This document shows, piece by piece, positions 6,938 through 13,790 of a DNA stretch of 13,790 bases. Numbering within the stretch: the first letter of the stretch is position 1; every line of letters starts with the position of its first letter. The stretch is taken from assembly GCA_021850555.1 (NCBI GenBank), contig JAJZLX010000710.1:1-13790 (forward strand), written 5' to 3'. The DNA comes from Pseudomonadota bacterium. GTDB lineage: Bacteria > Pseudomonadota > Gammaproteobacteria > Steroidobacterales > Steroidobacteraceae. The position numbers and the translations under genes are program-made. Below the pieces are notes generated by a model. That model had not been told where the DNA came from. It saw only the letters and a list, made by a program, of their open reading frames with translations, and made no database searches.

Positions 6938-8162
6938 GAACACGAAGGCGGCCCACAACAACAGCCCTCCGCGCGCGAGCGGTGTAATACGGCGCCAGGA
7001 GCACCGCAAGGATGCCGAGGATGACCGCGGTGCGGCCGGGCAGGTGCAAGCCCAGCCTCACCCACCAGGCCGCCCCCCGCCTGACTGTTGGCAGGGATCG
7101 CCGCCAACCGATGTGACAGCCCCTCCAGGCGACGGAGAGCTGCTGGGACGCCGCGGCGAGCGTCTCGCTCCTCGCCACGGGCCGTGCCGGCGGCGCCATG
7201 AACTGCGGGGAAACCGGATCGAGCACGCAGCGCTCGAGGATCGCCTCGATCTCGGCCTGGGTCTGCTCATCGAGGTGCCAGCCTTCGACCTGCCCGATCG
7301 GCTCGAGCTGCTGCGGCGTCCGTGCGCCCCAGAGCGCGATGGTCGGGCCTTGATCGAGCACCCAGCGCACCGCGAGCGCCAGCACCGATTTGCCGAAGCG
7401 CTCCCGGGCGAGCGCCTCGAGCCGCTCGACCGCGGCGAGATACTGCCGGAACCGCGCACCCTGAAACTTGGGGTCAACGTTGCGCAGATCGTCCCCGGCA
7501 AACGCTCTCTGCATCGTCATCTTCCCGCTGAGCAGCCCGCGGCACAGCGCCCCGTAGCTGAGCACCGTGAGCCCGGTTCGCGCGGCGTACGGCAATACGT
7601 CCGCTTCGATTTCGCGCTCGAAGAGATTGTAGGGAGACTGCACCGCATCGAGCTTGGCAACGGCACGGAACGCCTCCATCTGCTCAGGCCCATAGTTGCT
7701 GACACCGATCGCGCGGATCTTGCCTTCCCGGCGCAGATCCTCGAGGACGCCGGCCGTCTCGGCGATCGGGGTGGCCGGATCGGGCCAATGCACCTGGTAA
7801 AGATCGATGACGTCGGTGCGCAAGCGTCTCAGGGAGTCCTCGATCTCCCGCCGCAGCCGTTCGGGGCTGGAGTCGCGGAAAGGCTTGCCGTCCTGCCAAG
7901 CGATGCCGGTCTTGCTGGCGATCGTCACGCTGTGGCGCAATCCGCCCTCCGCCAGAGCTTTGCCGACGATCTCCTCCGAGCGCCCGAAGCCGTACACCGG
8001 CGCCGTGTCAATCAGGGTCACGCCCCGATCCACCGCCGCGCGTATGGTCGCAATCGACTGCGCCTCGTCGGTGCCGCCCCACATCCAACCGCCGATCGCC
8101 CAGGTACCCAGGCCGATGCGCGGGGTCTTCAATTCCGAGTTGCCAATGATGATCTGCTCCAT
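6750..8162 (-). CDS. Aldo/keto reductase with an unusual C-terminal tail
   Basis: NAD(P)H-dependent carbonyl reductase of the cytoplasmic AKR barrel family; the substrate is unknown. From the ATG at 8162 the tetrad is Asp52, Tyr57, Lys84 and His125, within IDTAPVYGFG, IASKTG and LYQVHWPD, and the cofactor-side SNYG and GARTPQQLE blocks are present. TCCTCC at 8168-8173 (GGAGGA on the minus strand) supports 8162; the frame opens at 8270 but that stretch overlaps the upstream gene. AKRs of this type usually end near residue 327 (about position 7182), yet this frame continues to residue 470. The tail is Arg/Pro/Ala-rich with one hydrophobic stretch (about 378-393), and its last 188 bases lie antisense over the helix-hairpin-helix gene. 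It sits 53 bp after the dehydrogenase gene, probably the same transcript. The AKR part is secure, the tail is not. Confidence 0.85.
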   Translation of the reverse strand: MEQIIIGNSELKTPRIGLGTWAIGGWMWGGTDEAQSIATIRAAVDRGVTLIDTAPVYGFGRSEEIVGKALAEGGLRHSVTIASKTGIAWQDGKPFRDSSPERLRREIEDSLRRLRTDVIDLYQVHWPDPATPIAETAGVLEDLRREGKIRAIGVSNYGPEQMEAFRAVAKLDAVQSPYNLFEREIEADVLPYAARTGLTVLSYGALCRGLLSGKMTMQRAFAGDDLRNVDPKFQGARFRQYLAAVERLEALARERFGKSVLALAVRWVLDQGPTIALWGARTPQQLEPIGQVEGWHLDEQTQAEIEAILERCVLDPVSPQFMAPPARPVARSETLAAASQQLSVAWRGCHIGWRRSLPTVRRGAAWWVRLGLHLPGRTAVILGILAVLLAPYYTARARRAVVVGRLRVLTRPVPRLCAVGSDPPRGGRKPCSCAGIARGRSPDCGPRPSRAAAARGRPSASAGAAPAERY

Positions 8163-8215
8163 CTCAGTCCTCCGAGTTCGTGATGTCCGCCCCCGGGGCG
8201 GACGATTCAAAGCCA

Positions 8216-9100
8216 TCAACCGCGAGCGAGACCGGCGTCGGCCGCCGCCAGGGCGCCGATCGCGGACCAATCGAGCCCCTCCCCGCCTCGGGCGAGCAGG
8301 GCGAGAAACCGGTCCCGAAGCACACCGGCAAAGGGCAGCGGCACGCGCAGCTCCTCGGCGGCCGCGAGCGCGAGCCGGATATCCTTGTAGCCGAGCGGCG
8401 CGGCGAAGGCGGCGGGCTCGAACCGGCCCCCGGCGATGAGCGCCGCGTAGGTCTGATAGATCGGTACGTTGAACAGGCTCGAGGTCAACAGCTCGACATA
8501 CCGGCTCGAATCGAGCCCGGCCTTACCGATGAGCGCCAGGGCCTCCCCGAGTGACTCGATCACGGAGGCGATCAGGAAATTGCCGCTCAGCTTGACGAGA
8601 TTGGCCATCTTGGGCACCTGCGAGACGATGAAAGTCTTCTGCCCGATCGAGGCGAGCAGCGGCGCGGCGATGCCGAGCGGGCGCGTCTCGCCGGCGGCGA
8701 CGACGAAGAGCTTTCCGGCGATCGCGGCCTCGGGCCGGCCGAACACGGGCGCCGAGACGAACAGCTGGCCGGCCTTGGCATGCCGCTCGGTGAGTCGCTC
8801 CGCGAGCGCCACGCTGATCGTGCTCGAGGAGATGTGCAGCGCGCCCCGCGCAAGGCTCTCGAGAATGCCCCCTCCCCCGAGGACGACCTCCTCGACGGCC
8901 CGGTCATCGGCCAACATGCTGATGACGACCTCGGCGCGGCAGGCCGCCGCGACACTGTCCGCGCTTTTCGCGCCCTGCGCCGTCAGAGCCCCGGTCTTGA
9001 CGGGATTGCGGTTATATACGGTGACCTCGTGATTAGCCTTAAGGAGATTGGCGGCCATGCCTGCGCCCATCCGCCCGATTCCGATGAATCCGATTCTCAT
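8216..9100 (-). CDS. NAD(P)-dependent oxidoreductase, beta-hydroxyacid dehydrogenase (3-HIBADH/GLYR) family
   Basis: A 294-residue cytoplasmic dehydrogenase, the usual family length. The Rossmann motif GFIGIGRMG is at 4-12; VYNRNP at 28-33 has Arg31 after the second strand, which usually means NADP(H). The catalytic lysine is Lys170 in VKLSGNF, with Asn174, and LGYKD at 236-240 is the second conserved block. The substrate-binding motif, normally DAPVSGG, reads SAPVFGR (116-122), so the substrate is probably not classical 3-hydroxyisobutyrate. The ATG at 9100 is preceded by GAGGG on the minus strand. It leads a two-gene unit with the aldo/keto reductase and is divergent from a LysR regulator, the classic layout for a regulator and its target. 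Family firm, substrate unknown. Confidence 0.88.
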   Translation of the reverse strand: MRIGFIGIGRMGAGMAANLLKANHEVTVYNRNPVKTGALTAQGAKSADSVAAACRAEVVISMLADDRAVEEVVLGGGGILESLARGALHISSSTISVALAERLTERHAKAGQLFVSAPVFGRPEAAIAGKLFVVAAGETRPLGIAAPLLASIGQKTFIVSQVPKMANLVKLSGNFLIASVIESLGEALALIGKAGLDSSRYVELLTSSLFNVPIYQTYAALIAGGRFEPAAFAAPLGYKDIRLALAAAEELRVPLPFAGVLRDRFLALLARGGEGLDWSAIGALAAADAGLARG

Positions 9101-9126
9101 GATCCGAGCCCTCTGTCATAGCCATT

Positions 9127-9164
9127 AGGGTGAGTTACCCTTGGCGTACCATTCTTTACAGAAT
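9127..9164. promoter_or_regulatory. Two palindromes in the LysR / dehydrogenase divergent region
   Basis: AGGGT-N5-ACCCT (9127-9141) and ATTCT-N4-AGAAT (9151-9164) lie 9 bp apart in the 116-bp gap between the two divergent starts. LysR regulators bind short dyads of the T-N11-A type in just this position, so these are candidate operator sites acting on both genes. Binding is inferred from position and symmetry only. Confidence 0.45.
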
Positions 9165-9216
9165 GCGGCTGGAGACAAGCAACGATTTCTTTTGATAGAC
9201 CAAGTGGAGCTTAGCC

Positions 9217-10146
9217 ATGATTTCCCGCCGACTGCCGCCGCTGAACACCCTGAGGGCTTTCGAGGCCGCCGGCCGGCACGCGAATTTCGCGCGCGCCGCC
9301 AAGGAGCTGAGCATCACGCCTGCCGCCGTGAGCCAGCAGGTTCGCTCGCTCGAGGATTATCTTGGCGTGCGGCTGTTCACGCGGCGCGCGCGCGGCGTCG
9401 ATCTGACCGCCGGCGGCGGCGAATACGCGCGCGCGCTCGGCGCTCTTCTCGATCAGCTTGCGCTCGCGACGGAGCGTGTCCGCCTGGCCGGCCAGCCGCT
9501 CAGACTGACGATCGCGACCACGCCCTCGTTTGCGGCGCGGTGGCTCATGCCGCGGCTGGTCGACTTCCTCGATCGCCACCCGGACTACGATGTGCGGCTC
9601 GGCACCTCGAACGTCATCGCCGATCTCGAGCGCCAGGACATCGATGTCGCCGTGCGCTACGGATCGGGCCAATGGCCGGGCTTGAAGTCGAAGCTGCTCA
9701 CCGCCACGGAGCTGTTCCCGGTGTGCAGCCCGTCCTTCGTGAAGGGCGCGCGGGCACTGCGGAATCCGCCCGACCTTCGGCCGCGGACGTTGCTGCGGAT
9801 CGCGAGCGATGACTGGCCGAGATGGCTTGCGGCTGCGGGTCTCGCGGAGCGCTCGGCCGAGGGGCCTCAGTTCAGCGACATCGGCCTCCTGACCCAGGCG
9901 GCGGTGGCCGGCCAGGGCATCGCGCTCGGCCAGAGCGTCATTGTCGCCGATGACCTCGCAGCGGGACGCCTCATCGAGCCCTTCAGGTTGCGCATTCCGA
10001 GCGGGATGGCCTACTACCTCGTTGCCCTGCCGGAGGCGTTCCGCCGTGCGCCGGTCGTGGCGTTTGAGCGGTGGCTGCGGCACGAGCTGCAGCGCAGCCT
10101 GTCTCCCGGCCCGCCCCCGCCGAGCCGCGCGGGCGTTGACCGGTGA
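9217..10146 (+). CDS. LysR-family transcriptional regulator, GcvA-like
   Basis: A 309-residue LysR regulator of normal length. The N-terminal winged helix-turn-helix covers about residues 9-66 (LPPLNTLRAFEAAGRHANFA, then ITPAAVSQQVRSLEDYLG), followed by a linker helix and an effector-binding domain from about 93 to 290. The opening sequence matches the GcvA-like subgroup. The ATG at 9217 is preceded by GTGGAG at 9204-9209. It is divergent from the dehydrogenase/aldo-keto reductase pair, with palindromes in between, so it most likely controls that pair and its own gene in response to a related small molecule. It ends 9 bp from the convergent MFS transporter stop. The inducer cannot be deduced. 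Confidence 0.9.
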   Translation: MISRRLPPLNTLRAFEAAGRHANFARAAKELSITPAAVSQQVRSLEDYLGVRLFTRRARGVDLTAGGGEYARALGALLDQLALATERVRLAGQPLRLTIATTPSFAARWLMPRLVDFLDRHPDYDVRLGTSNVIADLERQDIDVAVRYGSGQWPGLKSKLLTATELFPVCSPSFVKGARALRNPPDLRPRTLLRIASDDWPRWLAAAGLAERSAEGPQFSDIGLLTQAAVAGQGIALGQSVIVADDLAAGRLIEPFRLRIPSGMAYYLVALPEAFRRAPVVAFERWLRHELQRSLSPGPPPPSRAGVDR

Positions 10147-10155
10147 GGGCCGGCT

Positions 10156-11622
10156 TTACTCGATCTCGTAACTGGCGGCGGTTACGCCATGGGGCTTGGA
10201 GGAGAGGTCGTTCTTGCGGAAATAGGAGAACAGCGCGCACAGCAGCGCCAGTGCGGCGAGCGTCATCATCACCAGGTGAAAGCCGTCCATGAAAGCCGGC
10301 TTGTTGGCAAAGACGAGCGCCTCCTTGTCCGCGGGCAGCTTGCCCCGGCCCCCGACATGGGCGCTGGCGAAATCGAGGAACAGCATGCCGGAGATGTCAA
10401 CGCCGAGGATCACCCCGAGGGAGCGCATCATGTTGAGAAATCCGCCCGTCATGCCGAGCTGCTCGCGCGGCGTCGCCCCCATGGTGGCGCGGTTGTTGGC
10501 CGGGGTGAAAAAGCCGAGCCCGGCCCCGAGAACGGCCATGTCGAGGATGAGCTCGCCCGGCCGGGAGGTGCTCGGGGAAAAAATGAGCAGCAGCGAGCCG
10601 AGCGCGAGCAGCAAGGAGCCGCCGATCAGGAACTGGCGCGAGCCGAACCGGTCGCTCGCGCGCCCGGCGAACGGGGAGAGCACCGCCATCGCGAGCGGCA
10701 CCGCCGTGAGCATCAGCCCGGTGCGCGCGGCGCTGTACTGCAGGACCTTCTCGAAGTAAAAAGGCAGCAGGAACAAAACCGCAAACAGCGTGTAATAGGC
10801 CAGAAACGCCGTGATGTTGCCCGCCGCTATCGTATAGCGGCGAAACAGCTTCAGGTCGATGGTCGGATATTTGACGATCCGTTCCGTGACCGCGAACGCC
10901 ACCAGGCTCACCACCCCCAGCGCCAGCTCAGAGAGGATCGCAGGGGAGCCCCAGCCGGCCGCTGCGGCGTTGTTCACCGCCAGAACGACCCCCATCAGCC
11001 CCACGGTCAGAAAGGTGCTGCCCAGATAATCGAGCTTCACGCCCTTGTGGTGCGGATGGTACCGCGGCAGAACGAAATACGCCGCCACCGCCCCGGCAAT
11101 CCCGATCGGCACGTTCACGTAAAAGATGAACCGCCACCCCGCGAACGTGATGAGCATGGCGCCGACGAAAGGCCCCAGCGCCATCGCCGTGCCCTGCACC
11201 GCCGCCTGCGCCCCGAGCGCGCGGCCGAGCTCGCGGCTGCGAAACACCTGCGTGATGAGCGCCACGGAATTGGCCTGCAGCAGCGCCGCCCCCACCGCCT
11301 GCAGGCAGCGGGCGAGCACCAGGGTGATGATCCCGGGCGAGAGGCCGCACAGCGCCGAGCCGATGATGAAGATCCCGAACCCGATGTTGTAAAGACGGCT
11401 GCGCCCGAAGATGTCGGCAAGGCGCCCGACGATCGGCAAGGCGAGCGCCAGCACGATCATGTAGGCCATCGAGACCCACTCGACCAGCGCCAGGCTCGTG
11501 TGAAACTCCTCCTTGATCGTCGGCAGGGCGATGTTCACGATGGTGATGTCGAGCGCCGACATCGTCGCCCCGAGCAGCACCACGAGGAGCACGTGCCACT
11601 GCCACCGCCCTCGCCCCTTCAT
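10156..11622 (-). CDS. MFS transporter, DHA2 family (EmrB/QacA-like, 14 TM)
   Basis: Inner-membrane proton-driven exporter of drugs or other small molecules. From the ATG at 11622 it has 488 residues, usual for 14-TM DHA2 pumps. The family motif SALDITIVNIALPTI in the first membrane helix, motif A (GRLADIFGRSRLYN) after the second and motif C (GPFVGAMLITFAGWRFIF) in the fifth are all present, and the rest reads as alternating hydrophobic spans. The frame opens at a TTG at 11661; GGAGG lies 14 bases before that TTG, while the ATG at 11622 has only a weak site, so the start is uncertain by 13 codons. No membrane-fusion protein or outer-membrane channel is next to it. The AT-rich region upstream probably carries its promoter, and a MocR regulator lies further up on the same strand. 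Substrate unknown. Confidence 0.88.
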   Translation of the reverse strand: MKGRGRWQWHVLLVVLLGATMSALDITIVNIALPTIKEEFHTSLALVEWVSMAYMIVLALALPIVGRLADIFGRSRLYNIGFGIFIIGSALCGLSPGIITLVLARCLQAVGAALLQANSVALITQVFRSRELGRALGAQAAVQGTAMALGPFVGAMLITFAGWRFIFYVNVPIGIAGAVAAYFVLPRYHPHHKGVKLDYLGSTFLTVGLMGVVLAVNNAAAAGWGSPAILSELALGVVSLVAFAVTERIVKYPTIDLKLFRRYTIAAGNITAFLAYYTLFAVLFLLPFYFEKVLQYSAARTGLMLTAVPLAMAVLSPFAGRASDRFGSRQFLIGGSLLLALGSLLLIFSPSTSRPGELILDMAVLGAGLGFFTPANNRATMGATPREQLGMTGGFLNMMRSLGVILGVDISGMLFLDFASAHVGGRGKLPADKEALVFANKPAFMDGFHLVMMTLAALALLCALFSYFRKNDLSSKPHGVTAASYEIE

Positions 11623-11803
11623 GCCCGGACCGCCCGATCGTCGGCCGCAAGATAGATCCAAACGCTCAACAGCAGCCTCCCGGCTTGCCTCTACAGGGAC
11701 CGCGGCACCGCAAGGGCGCTTTCATGCATGGGGCGGGTCATGTCTTCTCAGGCGCGCAGGAGAGGGTGAATCGGGCATTGTACACACGGGGCCGCCGCCG
11801 TCC

Positions 11804-11859
11804 TTTGGCCTGTCGCCAAAAATATTGTAATTGATTGATATACAAAGTCGTTTTGATAT
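11804..11859 (-). promoter_or_regulatory. Candidate operator/promoter cluster upstream of the MFS gene
   Basis: Three elements lie together: a hairpin TTTGGC-N5-GCCAAA at 11804-11820, a dyad TTGTA-N11-TACAA at 11825-11845, and a direct repeat TTGATAT at 11835-11841 and 11853-11859, 18 bp apart. The dyad has the outline of a LysR-type or dimeric-repressor site. I could not find a -35/-10 pair with good spacing, so a promoter here may depend on an activator. Confidence 0.4.
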
Positions 11860-12010
11860 CAGATTTAATTTTGCTTTTTTCGCCGTTTCAGGTCGCTTCA
11901 GGGACCTCGTCCCTCCCTTGCGCTCGAGGCGCACTGGGCGGGACCTGCGGCTCTTTATCGCCGCCAGACCGGACGCACCAGAGCCGCGCCATGCAGCCGA
12001 TGCCCTTGGG

Positions 12011-12041
12011 GGCCGGGCGATCGAATGAGAACGACCCGGCC
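12011..12041 (-). terminator. Hairpin downstream of the MocR gene
   Basis: GGCCGGG (12011-12017) and CCCGGCC (12035-12041) form a 7-bp GC stem with a 17-base loop, starting 45 bp after the MocR stop. No T run follows on the minus strand, so it could be a weak terminator or an RNA-stabilising hairpin. Confidence 0.3.
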
Positions 12042-12085
12042 TGCTCAACCGCCCGGCACAGCGGGCTGAGGGGGCGGTCGAGGCT

Positions 12086-13495
12086 TCACACCACCATGCT
12101 CGACATTGCGGGGCTTTCGGTCAGCAACGCGGCGACGCTCGTGAGCCCCGCGGAGAGTTCCTGACTCGATGCGGGGACTCCAAGCCCCAGTCGAACCGCT
12201 TCCGGGGGCGTTGAGATCGCGAACGCGTCGCTGCTCACCGCGCCGATGCCGACCGTCCGCAGCCTCGCCACGAATTCCGCGCGCGGCCAGCCGGGAGGCA
12301 GCTCGAGCCAGACGTGGAACCCGTCGGCACCGATGTGAGCGTATTCCCCCGGCAGAATGGCTTGCGCGATCGCTCGGCGGGCGGCGGCCTCGCTGCGGAT
12401 CGCCTCCAGAACGGCGTTCGCCGTACCGCTCTCGATCCATCGGCTGGCGATGGCAGCCGTCAACGGGGATGCCATCGCAGCCGTGGCGCGGATGGCACCG
12501 GCGATCCGGCTCGCCGTTCGTCCCTCGGGCAGGACCAGATAGGCGATGCGCAGCGCCGGAGCCAGGCATTTCGCAAGACCTGCGACGTGGTAGACGACAT
12601 CAGGTCCCAAGGACGCAAGCGGGGGAACCGGCGTCTTGGGCAAGGCTCCATAGGCGTCATCTTCGATGATCGCGATGCCGTGCGCGCGGGCGATGCCGAC
12701 CAGTGCCTTGCGCCGCTCGAGGGGCAAGGTGGCCGTAGTCGGGTTATGCAGCGTCGGATTGCAGTAAAGCACCTTGGGTCGGTGCTCTCGGCACATTTCG
12801 CGGAATGCCTCCGGAAGGAGCCCCCGCCCGTCCATCGGGACTCCCACCGGCCGCAAGCGCAGGTGCGCGAGGACTGAGAGCAGGCCGGGGTAAGTCAGCG
12901 CTTCAGCGCACACGACATCCCCGGGCTCGGTCAGTGCGCCGAGCAGCGCCAGCAAAGCACCTTGGGCCCCGGGGCAGACGAGGACCCGTTCGAGCGGCAG
13001 GTCCCCGAGGCGGCCGGACAGCCAGGCGGCGCCCGCGCTGCGATCGGCCCGCGTGCCACCCGGCTCCTGATAGCGCAGCAGCAGCTCGACTCCCCCTGTC
13101 TCTTCCAGCGCAGCGATGTCCCGCCACATGCGGGCGCTGAGCTGTGCGTCGCTGAAGCGGGGCGGCAGGTTCATGCTCATGTCGACCACGCCGCCCGGCA
13201 CTACGGGCGCGGAGGGCGGCGCGATCGGACGCACGTACGTCCCCTGCCCCACCTTGCCCTCGACCAGTCCCCGCTTACTCGCCTCCGCGTATGCGCGTGT
13301 CACCGTCGTGAAGTCGATCTCGAGCGCTTCGGCCAGAGTCCTCTGCGGCGGCAGCCGCGTACCAGGGGCCAGCTCCCCGGAGAGAATGTCGGCCGACAAC
13401 GCATCCGCGACCGCCAGATACATCGGGCGCGCGCCTTTGGCGATTTTGGGGACCCAGAAGCCATCGCTGTCACGCCGTGCCATCTTCTCGCTCAT
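12086..13495 (-). CDS. MocR-type regulator: GntR winged helix fused to an aminotransferase domain
   Basis: A 469-residue regulator (ATG at 13495) that should bind PLP and DNA. The GntR winged helix spans about 22-90 (LSGELAPGTRLPPQRTLAEA, then DFTTVTRAYAEASKRGLVEG). The class I aminotransferase-like domain follows: NPTLHNPTTATL at 246-257, EDDAYG at 278-283 and GLAKCLAPALRIAY at 306-319, where Lys309 is the PLP Schiff-base lysine. All PLP landmarks are present. The frame extends three codons to a TTG at 13504, but the promoter at 13517-13545 predicts a transcript start near 13510, so 13495 (or the ATG at 13483, after GAGAAG) fits better. MocR proteins usually regulate neighbouring PLP, GABA, taurine or transport genes, often divergent ones; no divergent gene is present here. 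The next gene on its strand is the MFS exporter. The target is unknown. Confidence 0.9.
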   Translation of the reverse strand: MSEKMARRDSDGFWVPKIAKGARPMYLAVADALSADILSGELAPGTRLPPQRTLAEALEIDFTTVTRAYAEASKRGLVEGKVGQGTYVRPIAPPSAPVVPGGVVDMSMNLPPRFSDAQLSARMWRDIAALEETGGVELLLRYQEPGGTRADRSAGAAWLSGRLGDLPLERVLVCPGAQGALLALLGALTEPGDVVCAEALTYPGLLSVLAHLRLRPVGVPMDGRGLLPEAFREMCREHRPKVLYCNPTLHNPTTATLPLERRKALVGIARAHGIAIIEDDAYGALPKTPVPPLASLGPDVVYHVAGLAKCLAPALRIAYLVLPEGRTASRIAGAIRATAAMASPLTAAIASRWIESGTANAVLEAIRSEAAARRAIAQAILPGEYAHIGADGFHVWLELPPGWPRAEFVARLRTVGIGAVSSDAFAISTPPEAVRLGLGVPASSQELSAGLTSVAALLTESPAMSSMVV

Positions 13496-13516
13496 TGCGG
13501 GCAATCACTGCGAGCC

Positions 13517-13545
13517 AATATATGCATCTTGCATGGATATGCCAA
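13517..13545 (-). promoter_or_regulatory. Sigma-70-type promoter of the MocR gene
   Basis: On the minus strand TTGGCA (13540-13545) and TATATT (13517-13522) are separated by exactly 17 bp, close to consensus at both hexamers. A transcript would start near 13510 and give a leader of only about 15 bases. Confidence 0.65.
13522..13534. promoter_or_regulatory. Palindrome inside the MocR promoter spacer
   Basis: ATGCA-TCT-TGCAT is a perfect 5-bp dyad touching the -10 box and filling the spacer; an imperfect ATAT/GATAT flank extends it. A protein bound here would block polymerase, so it is a candidate autorepression site. Confidence 0.4.
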
Positions 13546-13625
13546 ACCCGAAGCGGACCTGCGCGCCCCGGGACAGCCGTGAGCCCAGGGCGCGGCGGCA
13601 TGAGACAGGAAGTGCCAGGCCCCCG

Positions 13626-13643
13626 CCGCGCCCGTGGGCGCGG
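13626..13643 (-). terminator. Strong GC hairpin directly after cyoD
   Basis: CCGCGCCC and GGGCGCGG form a perfect 8-bp inverted repeat with only GT between the arms, beginning on the base next to the cyoD stop codon. It marks the end of the cyo operon. No U run follows on the minus strand, so it may protect the 3' end or act with Rho rather than as a classic intrinsic terminator. Confidence 0.45.
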
Positions 13644-13790
13644 CTACATCATGCGCATGTACATGTTGTAGAGGATCCAGAGCATGCCGGCGATCATGAG
13701 CACGAGCAGCGCCGCGGAGAACAGCAGCAGGGCGAGCTCCTCGCGCCGCTCGCGGCTGAAGTCCACGTGCAGGAAGTAGCGCACGTGAAC
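13644..13790 (-). CDS. cyoD: Cytochrome bo3 ubiquinol oxidase subunit IV, C-terminal part (runs off the window)
   Basis: The last 48 codons of a minus-strand gene cut by the window edge, with a TAG stop at 13644-13646. The residues include VRYFLHVDFSRE, a hydrophobic helix (LLLFSAALLVLMIAGMLWIL) and the ending YNMYMRMM. This matches the C-terminus of E. coli CyoD, which also has a FLHM-type segment, a final membrane helix with a WIMWNLNYNMM-like end, and a Met-rich tail. CyoD is a small inner-membrane subunit of the proton-pumping bo3 quinol oxidase, normally the last structural subunit after cyoABC. The upstream subunits should lie beyond the right edge. Identification rests on 48 residues recalled by motif, without an alignment. 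Confidence 0.75.
   Translation of the reverse strand, partial: VHVRYFLHVDFSRERREELALLLFSAALLVLMIAGMLWILYNMYMRMM

Larger units (their letters stand above)
11623..12085. other. Long intergenic stretch with an AT-rich island
   Basis: This 463-bp gap between the MFS start and the MocR stop holds no supported gene; short open frames in it have no recognisable content. 11821-11880 contains only 12 G/C in 60 bases, against a strongly GC-rich background, and holds several dyads described separately. The part from 11900 to 12085 is ordinary GC-rich sequence with one hairpin at 12011-12041. Confidence 0.6.

Noticed and set aside
7044..8183. 379-codon plus-strand frame opposite the aldo/keto reductase
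   Set aside because: Arg/Leu-rich without domain features, while the minus strand holds the full AKR tetrad.
10189..11655. 488-codon plus-strand frame across the MFS gene
   Set aside because: Its charged Arg/His/Gln/Glu-rich protein is the typical antisense image of a membrane protein; the minus strand carries clear DHA2 motifs.
11831..12164. Small plus-strand open frames in the MFS-MocR gap
   Set aside because: No ribosome site or family similarity was seen, and they run into the antisense of the MocR gene.
1..13790. CRISPR array, tRNA, rRNA, transposase, integrase or toxin-antitoxin pair
   Set aside because: No regularly spaced repeats, no RNA gene signatures and no such protein motifs were seen on either strand.

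Overview
The window is high-GC DNA from a proteobacterium. It reads like an ordinary chromosomal segment: tightly packed genes on both strands, with no insertion sequence, integrase, tRNA, rRNA, CRISPR array or phage gene seen. A bo3-type quinol oxidase tail (CyoD) at the right edge, a SHDLRQPL-type hybrid kinase, a GcvA-like LysR regulator and a MocR regulator suit a beta- or gammaproteobacterium. The species cannot be named from this sequence.

Left part (1-6201): a soluble PAS-histidine kinase-receiver hybrid (about 173-1732) is followed by a storage-glucan block. glgA (1952-3427), a GT5 glycogen synthase of the type I know from cyanobacteria, lies 26 bp ahead of a GH57 glucan enzyme (3454-4914), and the two look co-transcribed. 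A second, different GH57 protein (5014-6201) is convoluted back toward them on the minus strand. The likely joint role is synthesis and trimming, branching or transfer of an alpha-1,4-glucan. No glgB, glgC or glgP lies in the window.

Middle part (6335-9100): a small helix-hairpin-helix protein related to DNA glycosylases but lacking the catalytic lysine and iron-sulfur cysteines (6335-6937), then a minus-strand pair made of a beta-hydroxyacid-dehydrogenase-type oxidoreductase (8216-9100) and an aldo/keto reductase (6750-8162). The aldo/keto reductase frame runs about 140 codons past its expected end and overlaps the helix-hairpin-helix gene antisense.

Right part (9217-13790): a LysR regulator (9217-10146) is divergent from the oxidoreductase pair, with two small palindromes between them, so it probably controls them and itself. 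A 14-TM DHA2 drug-efflux-type MFS transporter (10156-11622) is convergent with LysR. Upstream of it lies a 463-bp non-coding stretch containing a sharply AT-rich island, then a MocR/GntR-aminotransferase regulator (12086-13495) with a very good sigma-70-type promoter, then the 3' end of cyoD at the right edge.

I found no convincing undescribed multi-gene system. The points most worth a second look are the K15Q change in glgA, the paired but dissimilar GH57 enzymes, the degenerate glycosylase, the read-through tail of the aldo/keto reductase, and the AT-rich control region before the MFS gene.
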